DNA of 64,000 nucleotides from Streptomyces sp. NBC_00162 (GCF_024611995.1 NZ_CP102509.1:5146001-5210000); one strand, 5' to 3'. Shown: positions 47,233 through 54,905, counted from the stretch's first letter. A program made the numbers and translations. The notes: generated by a model from the letters alone, not told the origin.

Positions 47233-47829
47233 CTACTCGGAGGGGGTGAGGTCGACGGGGCGTACGCCGAAGTGGGCGAGGAGTGCGTCGCAGGACCGGC
47301 AGGGGGGTGCGTAGCTGCCGTGGAGGGGGTCGCCGTCCTCGCGGATGCGCCGGGCGGTGATCTTCGCGTGCTTGAGGGAGCGGCGGGCTTCGCTCGGGGA
47401 GAGGGGCTTGCGGGAGGCGCGCCGGGAGCGGGCGCCCTCCACGGCGGCCAGGTGACGGGAGAGCAGGATCGCCTCCGGACATCGGCCGGTGAAACGTTCG
47501 CGCTGGCCGCTGGTCAGCGTGTCGAGGAAGTCCTGTACGAGAGGGTGGAGCACGGGCGGCTGGTCGGCCTTGCCGGCGGTGCCGGTCAGGGTTTCGCCGC
47601 GTACGGAGAGGGCGGCGGCGACGGTGGGGAGGATGCCGTCGCGGCGGAAGCGCAGGACGGGCACGGCCGGGCGGCCGTCGGTGCTGCTCCAGCGCAGGCG
47701 GGGGTCGCCTGCCGGGCCGCCCGCTTCGGGAGCGGTTCCTGACGGCCCGGAGGTTTCCGGGCTTGCCGGGCCCGCCTGGCCTCCCGGGGTGGCATCGCCC
47801 GGATCTGTGCGTGTTGCCGTGTTCTGCAT
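47233..47829 (-). CDS. YwqJ-family nucleic acid/nucleotide deaminase-like protein
   Basis: A 198-residue protein. The first ~45 residues are Pro/Gly/Ala-rich and disordered. The rest fits the YwqJ deaminase fold: zinc-site motif C117-P-E119 in RFTGRCPEAILLSRHL and P-P-C177-R-S-C180 in APPCRSCDALLAHFGV. Conserved Arg/Lys helices lie between (GARSRRASRKPL, SLKHAKITARRI). Such deaminases act on nucleic acid or nucleotides as toxin effectors. No export signal, RHS or WXG domain is visible, so it is not a typical secreted effector. ATG 47829 has GGGAGGG upstream. It is followed by the SUKH-3 gene after 2 bp. Confidence 0.8.
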   Translation of the reverse strand: MQNTATRTDPGDATPGGQAGPASPETSGPSGTAPEAGGPAGDPRLRWSSTDGRPAVPVLRFRRDGILPTVAAALSVRGETLTGTAGKADQPPVLHPLVQDFLDTLTSGQRERFTGRCPEAILLSRHLAAVEGARSRRASRKPLSPSEARRSLKHAKITARRIREDGDPLHGSYAPPCRSCDALLAHFGVRPVDLTPSE

Positions 47830-48059
47830 GGTCGTGCTTTCCCTCCCGTGGCGGCGGTGGTGGCCGCTGTCGGGCACGCCCCCGTGCCGCGGGGACAGCC
47901 TGTCAAATGTCACCTGTCATGCGGAAGCGGGGTCGAATATTCGTATCAATTCGGATGTTCCCGGCCACCGGCCGGGCGTGCGGGTCGTGAGCGGCTGAGC
48001 CTCTTGCCCCAGCGCATAGGCTGTGGTGAACCAGCCAGATCCAGCAGGGGGCTACCGCC
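47830..48059. promoter_or_regulatory. Divergent promoter region of the toxin-immunity-like cluster
   Basis: 230 bp between the start of the YwqJ-type gene (minus) and the WHH-SUKH gene (plus). It contains an AT-richer stretch (about 47930-47960, GAATATTCGTATCAATTCGGATG). No clear operator was found. Both arms probably start here. Confidence 0.5.
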
Positions 48060-49070
48060 ATGACGACAGGTCGGCTCGGGCAGCAGGCCGCGCCACCCAA
48101 CGCCGCTTATTCGGGGCAGGTCGTGCATTTCCCGGACCCGGTCCGGGCCGCTCGGCATCCCCACGGAGTGCGGATGGACGGCAACGGGCATCCGGACTTC
48201 TCCGCGTACGCGCGTGCGGCGGTGGAGATCGCAGAGCCGCCGGAGGGCTTCGGCGTGGACGAGCTGCGGCTGACGGACTGCGTCTCCGCGAACGCGGCGA
48301 TGCAGGCGGCCGGGCACGAACTGTGGGACACGGTCGGCCCGGTGGCGACGCCGCACGGCTGGACCTGGCACCACGTCGCGGGTTCGCGGCGCATGGAGCT
48401 GGTCCCGGTCGAGGTGAAGGCGCTGCTGAGGCACCACGCGGGGCTGACGACGGCGCCGGTGGACCACGGGAAGCGCGGGACGCGGCCGTTGCAGGAGGTG
48501 CGCCCGGCGCACCTGGGGCTGCCGAAGTCCGTGGTGTCGGTCTCCGAGGAACAGGTGCAGGGGGTCGAGGAGGACCTCGGCTACCGGCTGCCGGAGGCGT
48601 ACCGCTCGTTCCTCAAGGCCGCGGGCGGCTGCGCGCCGGTCGGCGCGGGGCTGGACGTGGACCTCGGCCTGCTCGTGGACCAGCCGTTCTTCACAGTGCG
48701 TGAGGAGGCGGCGGTCAACGACCTCGTCTACGTCAACAAGTGTCTGCGGGATCACCTGACGAAGGACTACCTGTGCGTGGCCTTCGTACAGGGCGGACTG
48801 CTCGCCCTGAAAGTGAAGGGAGAGGGCATCGGTTCGATGTGGTTCTCCCCGTACGACGATGCGCGCGACCAGGACGGCTGGTCGGTGCAGGAGCGCGTGG
48901 AGCGGCTGTTGCTGCCGTGCGGCGGTGATTTCGACGCCTTTCTGGAGCGGTTGGCGGGCAACCCGCCGGAGCTGGAGACGGTGGCCGGTCTGATGGTGGA
49001 CGGCGGATTCGCACGCTCGGTTCCCGTGGCGGGGACGGTTCCGCCACGTGCCGGTTCGGTTGAGGGGTGA
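48060..49070 (+). CDS. WHH-type HNH/EndoVII nuclease-like domain fused to SUKH-1 (SMI1/KNR4) domain
   Basis: A 336-residue protein with two folds. Residues about 30-135 match the WHH group of HNH/EndoVII toxin nucleases: HPDFSAYARAAVEI, LTDCVSANAAM, PHGWTWHHVAGSRRMELVPV (W103-H-H105) and ALLRHHAGLTT (H125, H126). Residues about 160-310 match SUKH-1: SEEQVQGVEEDLGYRLPEAYRS, FLKAAGGCAPV, LCVAFVQGGLLALKVKGEG and WSVQERVERLLLPCGGDFDAFL. WHH nucleases cut nucleic acid; SUKH-1 proteins neutralise nuclease toxins. Having both in one chain is unusual. No signal peptide is visible. The next gene starts 7 bp downstream. Confidence 0.82.
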   Translation: MTTGRLGQQAAPPNAAYSGQVVHFPDPVRAARHPHGVRMDGNGHPDFSAYARAAVEIAEPPEGFGVDELRLTDCVSANAAMQAAGHELWDTVGPVATPHGWTWHHVAGSRRMELVPVEVKALLRHHAGLTTAPVDHGKRGTRPLQEVRPAHLGLPKSVVSVSEEQVQGVEEDLGYRLPEAYRSFLKAAGGCAPVGAGLDVDLGLLVDQPFFTVREEAAVNDLVYVNKCLRDHLTKDYLCVAFVQGGLLALKVKGEGIGSMWFSPYDDARDQDGWSVQERVERLLLPCGGDFDAFLERLAGNPPELETVAGLMVDGGFARSVPVAGTVPPRAGSVEG

Positions 49071-49077
49071 TGGCGCG

Positions 49078-51501
49078 GTGGTGACATTTGCGCAGGCGCA
49101 GGAGCGCGCCGAGGAATGGATCAACGGCGACGTCCCCGCGTACCAGCACCGGGAGGTGCGGGTACGGGAGTTCGGGCTCGGGTTCGTGGTGTGGGCGGAG
49201 GACCGCGCGGCCGGTCCGGTCTCCGGGGGCGGCCGGCAGCGGCTGGTCATCGCGCGGGACAGCGGGGAGGTGACGCTGTGGCCGGGGCTGCCGGTGGGTG
49301 AGGTGATCCGCCGGTACGAGGAGGAGTACGGGGCCGCGGCTGCCTCGACGGCTTCGGAGGCTTCGGTTCCGCCGCCGCGGATCGACTCGGAGCAGACCTC
49401 GTTCATGCTGAGCCCGCCGGAGTGGCTGCAGGAGGCCGCGGACCGGGCGGGGATCCCGCCCGCCGCGGCTCCGGCTGCCCCGGCTCCGGCTCCGGCTCCC
49501 GCTCAGGTTGCGGCTCCCGCTCCGGTGGAGCCGGCCGACGCCGCGCCCGCTCCGGCTGCTGCTCCGGCCCCGGCGCCCGTGGACGCGGTGCCGCTGCGGC
49601 GCGGGGGCGAGATCCCGTACGAGCCGACCGCCAACGACGGGGTGCCGGCCGGGTCCACGCCGTGGGCCGGGACCGATGTGAACTCCGGTACGGACGACGC
49701 GTCCGTACCGCTGCCCGCGACCGTGTTCGCGCCGCCGCTGTCCGGGTCGGACCTGGAGGAGGCGCCGCCGTCCGCGGTGGCTCCGGAGGCGAAGACCACG
49801 CTGATGCCGGGCGGCAGCCAGCTGCCGCGGACCGCGGTCGTACCGGCGCTGGCTCCGGAGTCGGGCTCCATCGCCGACGCGCCGACGAGCAAGGCGCAGG
49901 TCTCCCGGCCGGCCGGGCAGACGCCCGGTGCGGGCCAACCGCCGACGCCGCCGGGTCCGCCCGGGGCTCCCGGGTCGCTCGGGCGCGGGCTGGACCATGC
50001 CGCGACGATGCTGGCCGGTCCGGCCGTGACGGGTCAGCCGCCGGCGCCTCCCGGTCCGCCCGGTGCTCCGGGTGCCGGGGCGCCGCAGCCTCCCGGTCCG
50101 CCGGGTCCGCCGGGTCCGCCGGGTCCGCCGGGTCCGCCGGGTCCGCCCGGGGCTCCCGGGTCGCTCGGGCGCGGGCTGGACCATGCCGCGACGATGCTGG
50201 CCGGTCCGGCCGTGACGGGTCAGCCGCCGGCGCCTCCCGGTCCGCCCGGTGCTCCGGGTGCCGGGGCGCCGCAGCCTCCCGGTCCGCCGGGTCCGCCCGG
50301 TGCCCCCGGCGCTCCCGGTGGCGGGCTCGACCACGCCGCCACCATGCTGGCCGGTCCCGCCGTGACCGGTCAGCCCCCGGCGCCCCCCGGTCCGCCGGGG
50401 GCTCCCGGTGGCGGAGCGCACCACGCCGCGACGATGCTGGCCGGTCCGGCCGTGACGGGCCAGCCGCCCGCGCCCCCCGGCCCGCCGGGCGCTCCGGCGC
50501 CGCAGCCTCCGGCGCCCACCGGCGTGCCCACGGTCGGCCCCGGCTACCAGGCCGTGCTCCGCTACCGCGCTCACGACGGCTCCGAGCAGCAGCTCATCCG
50601 CCGTTCCGCGCCCGGTACCCCGCACCCCGAGTGGCAGATCCTGCACGAGCTGCGCGCCATGAACGTGCCGCCGCAGCAGGTGCTGGAGCTGCACACCGAG
50701 CTGGAGTCCTGTGAACTGCCCGGCGGTTACTGCGCCCGGATGATCCGGGAGACCTGGCCGCAGGTGCGGATCACCAGCGTGGCTCCGTACGGCAAGGACC
50801 ACGCGGGCCGTCAGCAGGGCATGCGCCATCTGCTCACCCATCAGGGCGAGCTGCACCAGGTGGCGGACGGCCCGGCGCGCCCCGCGCCGGTACGGGCGCC
50901 CCTGCCGCAGGTCCCGCTGCAGCCCGCGATCCCGCTGGACGCGATCGCGCAGGAGCTGGCGGGGGCGTTCGGCCCGCAGGGCGTGTTCCGCTTCGACCAG
51001 CGGGCGGTGTCCCGTCAGGGCGTGCCGGAGATCGTGGCGCAGACGCTGATGTGGTCGGGCCTGCCCGTCGACTTCGGGCCGTTCTTCTGGGCGCAGGCGG
51101 TGCCGGGCCAGCCGGTGCCGACGCTGGCCGAGCTGGCCGCGCAGCGGCAGGTGCAGCCGGCGTCGGACGCGGGGTCGTACCTCGTCGTCGGCAGCGACTT
51201 CGGCAAGGCGCTGTGCGTGCAGTACGGCACCGCGAACATCGTGGCCGTGCCGGTGGAGGGCGGTCCGGGCGGTGCTCCGGTACCCCCGCAGTTCGTGAAC
51301 TCGAGCCTGCCGCAGTTCGTACGGTCCCTCGCGATGCTGGGTCACATGTGGCGGCTGCGACAGCACCTGACGCCGGAACAGGCGGGGCGCTGGACCGTCG
51401 ATTTCCAGGCGAATCTGGCCGGGCTCGACAGCGCGGCACTGGCCTCGCCGGAGAGCTGGTGGTCGGTGCTGCTGGAGCAGATGTGGGACGGACTGCTCTG
51501 A
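49078..51501 (+). CDS. Imm35-like/deaminase/SUKH-4 multidomain protein with repetitive Pro-rich linker
   Basis: An 807-residue protein. Residues 1-85 resemble the Imm35/YrhB immunity fold (TFAQAQERAEEWINGDVPAY, VVWAEDR, LVIARDSGEVTLWPGLPVGE). Residues about 85-490 are disordered Ala/Pro-rich sequence, including (Gly-Pro-Pro)n and four copies of HAATMLAGPAVTGQPPAPPG. A deaminase-like domain follows (about 495-605) with H516-P-E518 and C545-ELPGGY-C552, the zinc ligands spaced unusually as C-x6-C. The C-terminal part (about 616-807) is SUKH-4-like: GLPVDFGPFFWAQAVPG, YLVVGSDFGKALCVQY, PPQFVNSSLPQFVRSL. GTG 49078 (or 49081) has GAGGGG upstream; 49048 would overlap the previous gene. Likely co-transcribed with the WHH-SUKH gene. 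Domain names are by reading. Confidence 0.78.
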   Translation: MVTFAQAQERAEEWINGDVPAYQHREVRVREFGLGFVVWAEDRAAGPVSGGGRQRLVIARDSGEVTLWPGLPVGEVIRRYEEEYGAAAASTASEASVPPPRIDSEQTSFMLSPPEWLQEAADRAGIPPAAAPAAPAPAPAPAQVAAPAPVEPADAAPAPAAAPAPAPVDAVPLRRGGEIPYEPTANDGVPAGSTPWAGTDVNSGTDDASVPLPATVFAPPLSGSDLEEAPPSAVAPEAKTTLMPGGSQLPRTAVVPALAPESGSIADAPTSKAQVSRPAGQTPGAGQPPTPPGPPGAPGSLGRGLDHAATMLAGPAVTGQPPAPPGPPGAPGAGAPQPPGPPGPPGPPGPPGPPGPPGAPGSLGRGLDHAATMLAGPAVTGQPPAPPGPPGAPGAGAPQPPGPPGPPGAPGAPGGGLDHAATMLAGPAVTGQPPAPPGPPGAPGGGAHHAATMLAGPAVTGQPPAPPGPPGAPAPQPPAPTGVPTVGPGYQAVLRYRAHDGSEQQLIRRSAPGTPHPEWQILHELRAMNVPPQQVLELHTELESCELPGGYCARMIRETWPQVRITSVAPYGKDHAGRQQGMRHLLTHQGELHQVADGPARPAPVRAPLPQVPLQPAIPLDAIAQELAGAFGPQGVFRFDQRAVSRQGVPEIVAQTLMWSGLPVDFGPFFWAQAVPGQPVPTLAELAAQRQVQPASDAGSYLVVGSDFGKALCVQYGTANIVAVPVEGGPGGAPVPPQFVNSSLPQFVRSLAMLGHMWRLRQHLTPEQAGRWTVDFQANLAGLDSAALASPESWWSVLLEQMWDGLL
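49951..50298. repeat. 186-bp period tandem duplication in the linker of the deaminase-SUKH-4 gene
   Basis: From about 49951 and 50137 the two copies appear identical over roughly 160 bp, ending near 50110 and 50296. Further diverged copies start near 50326 and 50420. The coding unit contains HAATMLAGPAVTGQPPAPPG. Between the two copies is a (GGTCCGCC)-type run encoding Gly-Pro-Pro. Confidence 0.85.
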
Positions 51502-51507
51502 TCGGTT

Positions 51508-51554
51508 GAATGGCCGGGCCGAGACCCTCGAACGGGGTCTCGGCCCGGCCATTC
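51508..51554. terminator. 20-bp perfect hairpin after the deaminase-SUKH-4 gene
   Basis: GAATGGCCGGGCCGAGACCC (51508-51527) pairs with 51535-51554. It lies 7 bp past the stop codon and isolates the cluster from the coiled-coil gene downstream. Confidence 0.82.
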
Positions 51555-51616
51555 CGGCTTCTGGGGCCAAATGACGCATCCTTGACAGGAATCCCCGCGA
51601 GAGAGGCGCTTCCAGG

Positions 51617-52489
51617 ATGAGTGCACCCATTGCGACTGTGCGCGGCCGCGGCTACCGCACGGACGAGGTCGACCGGTATCTCGCCCGGCTGTCCGGCAGC
51701 CGTGACGAGGCCTGGGAGCGGGTGGCACGGCTGACCGTCCTGGGGAAGCAGATGGAGGGGGAGGCGGCGCGGCTGCGCGAGGCCGTGTCCGCGCTGGCAC
51801 CGCAGACCTACGAGGACCTGAGCGAGCGCGCCCGCCGGATCCTGCTGCTGGCGCAGGAGGAGGCGGACGTCCTGCGGGGCGACGCGCGGGTGGACGCGGC
51901 CGAGGCGATCGGCGCGGCCGAGGCGCACGCGGAGCGGGTGGCGGAGCTGGCGCGCCTGGACGCGGAGGCGGTGCGCGAACAGACCGACGTCCGGGCCCGG
52001 CAGGGGCTGTTGCGGGCGCAGCGGGAGGCGGACGACGCGCGGGCGGAGGCGCGGGACGACGCGCAGGGGTGGCGGTCGGAGGCGCAGGCGAGGCTGGCGG
52101 AGACGCGGCGGCGGTCGGAGGCGCTGCTGGCGGAGCGCGAGCAGGAGCAGCTGGAGCGGTGGGAGGCGGCCGAGCGGGAGCTGCAGGCGCGGGAGGCGGA
52201 ACTGGAGGCGCGCCACGCGGAGCTGGAACGGTACGCCGAGGCCCGTCTGGCCGAGGCCCGCCGGGGCTTCGCGGAGGCGGAGGAGGCGGCGCGGCACGGT
52301 CAGGAGGACGCGGAGGCGCTGGCCGCCGAGCTGGTCGCGGAGGCGCGGGTGGCGGAGGAACGGGCGGGGCGGGAGACGGAGCGGATCCTGCGGGAGCACG
52401 CGGAGGCGGAGGAGGAGATGCGGGCGCACATGAACCACGTCCGCTCGAGCCTGGCCGCCCTGACCGGCCGTGCGCCCGCCGAGGGCTGA
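51617..52489 (+). CDS. DivIVA-like coiled-coil protein
   Basis: A 290-residue protein that is almost entirely predicted coiled coil (Glu/Arg/Ala-rich heptads from about residue 45 to 280). The N-terminus ATVRGRGYRTDEVDRYLARL resembles the DivIVA membrane-targeting motif. Streptomycetes have several such proteins (DivIVA, Scy, FilP and relatives) in polar growth and division; this one is not clearly any of them. The name cellulose-binding protein, used for relatives, has no support in the sequence. It is monocistronic after a terminator and convergent with the hydrolase gene. Confidence 0.75.
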   Translation: MSAPIATVRGRGYRTDEVDRYLARLSGSRDEAWERVARLTVLGKQMEGEAARLREAVSALAPQTYEDLSERARRILLLAQEEADVLRGDARVDAAEAIGAAEAHAERVAELARLDAEAVREQTDVRARQGLLRAQREADDARAEARDDAQGWRSEAQARLAETRRRSEALLAEREQEQLERWEAAERELQAREAELEARHAELERYAEARLAEARRGFAEAEEAARHGQEDAEALAAELVAEARVAEERAGRETERILREHAEAEEEMRAHMNHVRSSLAALTGRAPAEG

Positions 52490-52507
52490 CCTGGCTCCGC
52501 CGGCGTT

Positions 52508-53371
52508 TTACGGGAGTTCGGCGAGGAACGTCGCGATCAGGGGGGCGATGGCCGGGAGGTGGGACTCCAGGGCGAAGTGGCCCGCGCCGTCGAAGACGTG
52601 GACGGCGGCCTCCGGGACGTCCTGGAGGTAGGCCTTCGCACCCGCCGGGGTGAAGAAGGGATCGCCGGCGCCCCAGACGACCAGGACCGGCGGCCGCGCC
52701 GTGCGCAGCCAGGCCTGCCAGGCCGGGTAGTGGCCGAAGTTCGAGGCGTAGTCGAAGGCGAGATCGGCCTGGGCGTCCGCACGCCCCGGCAGCCCGAGGT
52801 AGTGGACGTCGAGCGTCCAGCTGTCCGGGGAGATCAGGGAGGGGTCCGCGACCCCGGTCTCGTACTGGAAACGGGTCCCCTCCACGGTGAACAGGCCCCG
52901 GATCCGGTCCTCGTCGCCCGGCACCTCGCGCCGCAGCCCGGCGAACTCGCGGGCCGCCTCCGCGAGGCCCTCCTCGTACGCGTTGCCGTTCTGGACGATC
53001 AGGCCGGTCACGCGGTCCGGCCGCCGGGTGGCGAGCCGCAGCCCGACCGGGGCGCCGAAGTCGAAGACGTACAGGGCGTAGCGGTCCAGGCGGAGGGCGT
53101 CGGTGAAGCCCTCCACGATGTCGGCGAGCCGGTCGAAGGTGTACGTGAACCCTTCCGGGGCCTCGGTGCGGCCGAAACCGGGGTAGTCGGGGGCGATCAG
53201 GCGGTACCGCGTGTCCCCGAGCGCGTCCATCAGACGGGCGAACTGGTGCGAGGCGGTGGGGAAGCCGTGGAGGAGCAGCAGGACGGGGCCGTCGGCGGGG
53301 CCGCTCTCGCGGTAGGCGACGCGTACACCGTCCACGTCGACGGTGCGGTGCTGAACGGACGTGATCATCAC
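52508..53371 (-). CDS. Alpha/beta hydrolase with Asp nucleophile
   Basis: A 287-residue alpha/beta hydrolase. The oxyanion motif is LLLLHGFPTASHQF. The nucleophile elbow reads YVFDFGAPVGLRLA, so the nucleophile is Asp (about residue 104), as in epoxide hydrolases and haloacid/haloalkane dehalogenases. The catalytic His is in FDGAGHFALESHL (about 266), and the acid in VVWGAGDPFFTP. It has no signal peptide. ATG 53371 (or 53368). It is divergent from the CGNR regulator, so it is a candidate target of that regulator. Substrate not readable. Confidence 0.88.
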   Translation of the reverse strand: MMITSVQHRTVDVDGVRVAYRESGPADGPVLLLLHGFPTASHQFARLMDALGDTRYRLIAPDYPGFGRTEAPEGFTYTFDRLADIVEGFTDALRLDRYALYVFDFGAPVGLRLATRRPDRVTGLIVQNGNAYEEGLAEAAREFAGLRREVPGDEDRIRGLFTVEGTRFQYETGVADPSLISPDSWTLDVHYLGLPGRADAQADLAFDYASNFGHYPAWQAWLRTARPPVLVVWGAGDPFFTPAGAKAYLQDVPEAAVHVFDGAGHFALESHLPAIAPLIATFLAELP

Positions 53372-53392
53372 ATGCCTCCTGGTGGCTGGGTG

Positions 53393-53448
53393 GCATTAGT
53401 CTCGCCCCAAGATCCCTAATGGGTCAAGTGTTTCAGGTAGCATTAGTC
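53393..53448. promoter_or_regulatory. Three CATTAG repeats in the hydrolase-CGNR divergent region
   Basis: GCATTAGTC occurs at 53393-53401 and again at 53440-53448, with the inverted form CTAATG at 53416-53421 inside CCCTAATGGG. All three lie in the 79-bp space between the divergent starts. Likely operator half-sites for the CGNR protein or another local regulator. Confidence 0.55.
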
Positions 53449-53450
53449 GC

Positions 53451-54014
53451 ATGACTTTTCCGCTGACCGGCGAGCCCCTCGCCCTGGATCTCCTGAACAC
53501 CGTGATCGCCGAGGGCGACCTCGTCGCCGCGCCGGCGGATCTCGCGCGGTGGCTGGCCGAGCAGGCCGGGCGGCTGACCCCGGTCGCGGAGCCGGGTGCG
53601 GCCGAGGTGGCCGCCGTACGGGCCGTGCGGGAGGCCGCGCGCGCGGCGCTCGCGGCCGTACGGGACGGGGAGCGGCCGCCGCGCGAGGCGCTGCGCGCGC
53701 TGAACGAGGCCCTGGCCGCGGCGCCCGCCCGCCTCGAGCTGGCCTGGAGCGCGGAGGCGGGGCTCACCGCCGCCCCGCAGCGCGCGGCGGCCCCGGCGCG
53801 GCGGCTCGCGGCCGAACTGGCCGAGGCGGTCGCGGAGTTCCTGACGGACCCCCGGGTCACCTCGGTCCGCGCCTGCGAGGCGGAGGACTGCGTCCTGATG
53901 TTCCTTCCGGCGCACCCGCGGCGCCGCTGGTGCGTGGCGGCGGTCTGCGGCAACCGGGCCCGGGTGGCCCGGTACTACGCCCGCCACAAGGCGGACACGG
54001 CCCAGGAGGTCTAG
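53451..54014 (+). CDS. CGNR zinc-finger (ABATE domain) regulator
   Basis: A 187-residue protein. The N-terminal ABATE-type domain begins FPLTGEPLALDLLNTV. The C-terminal zinc finger has C-E-A-E-D-C-V-L-M-F, then RRRWCVAAVCGNRARVARYY (the C-G-N-R signature with four cysteines). These are putative DNA-binding regulators that often sit divergent to a hydrolase or enzyme gene, as here. The start lies very close to the CATTAG repeats, so autoregulation is plausible. It shares a CTAG with the convergent membrane protein gene at their stop codons. Confidence 0.87.
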   Translation: MTFPLTGEPLALDLLNTVIAEGDLVAAPADLARWLAEQAGRLTPVAEPGAAEVAAVRAVREAARAALAAVRDGERPPREALRALNEALAAAPARLELAWSAEAGLTAAPQRAAAPARRLAAELAEAVAEFLTDPRVTSVRACEAEDCVLMFLPAHPRRRWCVAAVCGNRARVARYYARHKADTAQEV

Positions 54015-54832
54015 GAAGCCTGGGAGGCCTCGTACCGGTACGGGTCGCTGCGCAGGCCGCGGGCCGTGACGACCACCGTGAACGGGGGAGTGACCGAGGC
54101 CGGGAGCGGGGCCGTCAGGGCGCCGGTCAGGGGATCGGGTTCCGCCGGGACGGGGGAGTCGTTCACGGTGAGGACGGGCGTGGTGAAGCCGCCCCCCTCC
54201 ACCGTGAGCCGGCCGTCGGAGACGGTGACGTCCGTGATCACCGGGTTCGGGCGGACGGCCATCTTGTTCACCAGGTACGCCCCCGCCGGGGCGCCCGTCA
54301 GTGCCCAGATCTCGGAGGGCAGGTCGGGGAGCCCGGCGCCGACGTCCGAGAGGAAGAACAGGACGACGTAGAGCATCGTGACCGCGCTCAGCGCGACGTA
54401 CTGGAGGTCGACCAGGTCCGTGCGCCCGCCGTCGTTCGCGATGAGCTCCCGCAGCGGCCGCCGTCCCGACGCCGCGGGCTTCGCGGCCGGTTTGGCCATG
54501 CTGCCGTTCTCGACGCGCATGCCGACCACCGTCTTCGCCGCGATCATGGCCACGTACGGGCCCCCGAGCAGCGGCAGGTACACGGTCGTCAGCGAGGACA
54601 GCGGGCCGTGCTCGCCCCGGAACCAGCCGACGCCCCCGCCCGCGGTGAGTCCGTAGCCGAGGGTGGTGAGCAGCAGCCAGACCAGGATCACGGTCCAGGC
54701 CAGGGCCAGTGCCGTGGAGGTGGAGAGCCTGCCGTCGCGGCCGGTGACGAAGGCCGGGTGGTGGTGGAGCCGCCGGGCGAGCGGCCCGGCCAGTGCGGCA
54801 AGTAACAGCAGTGCGAGAAATGCGGAAGCCAT
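54011..54832 (-). CDS. Membrane protein of unknown function with extracytoplasmic beta domain
   Basis: A 273-residue protein. It has about five hydrophobic segments: residues 1-15, ALALAWTVILVWLLLTTLGYG (about 42-62), SLTTVYLPLLGGPYVAMIAA (about 80-99), VALSAVTMLYVVLFFLSDVG and IWALTGAPAGAYLVNK. A beta-rich C-terminal domain follows (VSDGRLTVEGGGFTTPVLTV, PFTVVVTARG). The topology resembles a small transport or sensor-like membrane protein, but I recognise no family. It is monocistronic and convergent with the CGNR gene, sharing CTAG at the stops. Confidence 0.75.
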   Translation of the reverse strand: MASAFLALLLLAALAGPLARRLHHHPAFVTGRDGRLSTSTALALAWTVILVWLLLTTLGYGLTAGGGVGWFRGEHGPLSSLTTVYLPLLGGPYVAMIAAKTVVGMRVENGSMAKPAAKPAASGRRPLRELIANDGGRTDLVDLQYVALSAVTMLYVVLFFLSDVGAGLPDLPSEIWALTGAPAGAYLVNKMAVRPNPVITDVTVSDGRLTVEGGGFTTPVLTVNDSPVPAEPDPLTGALTAPLPASVTPPFTVVVTARGLRSDPYRYEASQAS

Positions 54833-54905
54833 GCGTCGTCCCCCCGGAAACGGTCGTGGGTCCGACTTAACCCGTTGACCCGGAGCATGACAAGTCGCGG
54901 CCCGG

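Noticed and set aside
47830..48059. Type II toxin-antitoxin promoter operator
   Set aside because: No palindrome of operator size was found in this gap, and no antitoxin DNA-binding domain is encoded beside it.
48733..51630. 965-codon minus-strand ORF over the deaminase-SUKH gene
   Set aside because: It mirrors the Pro/Gly repeats on the plus strand and is Arg/Gly/Thr repeats only; no start region or domain.
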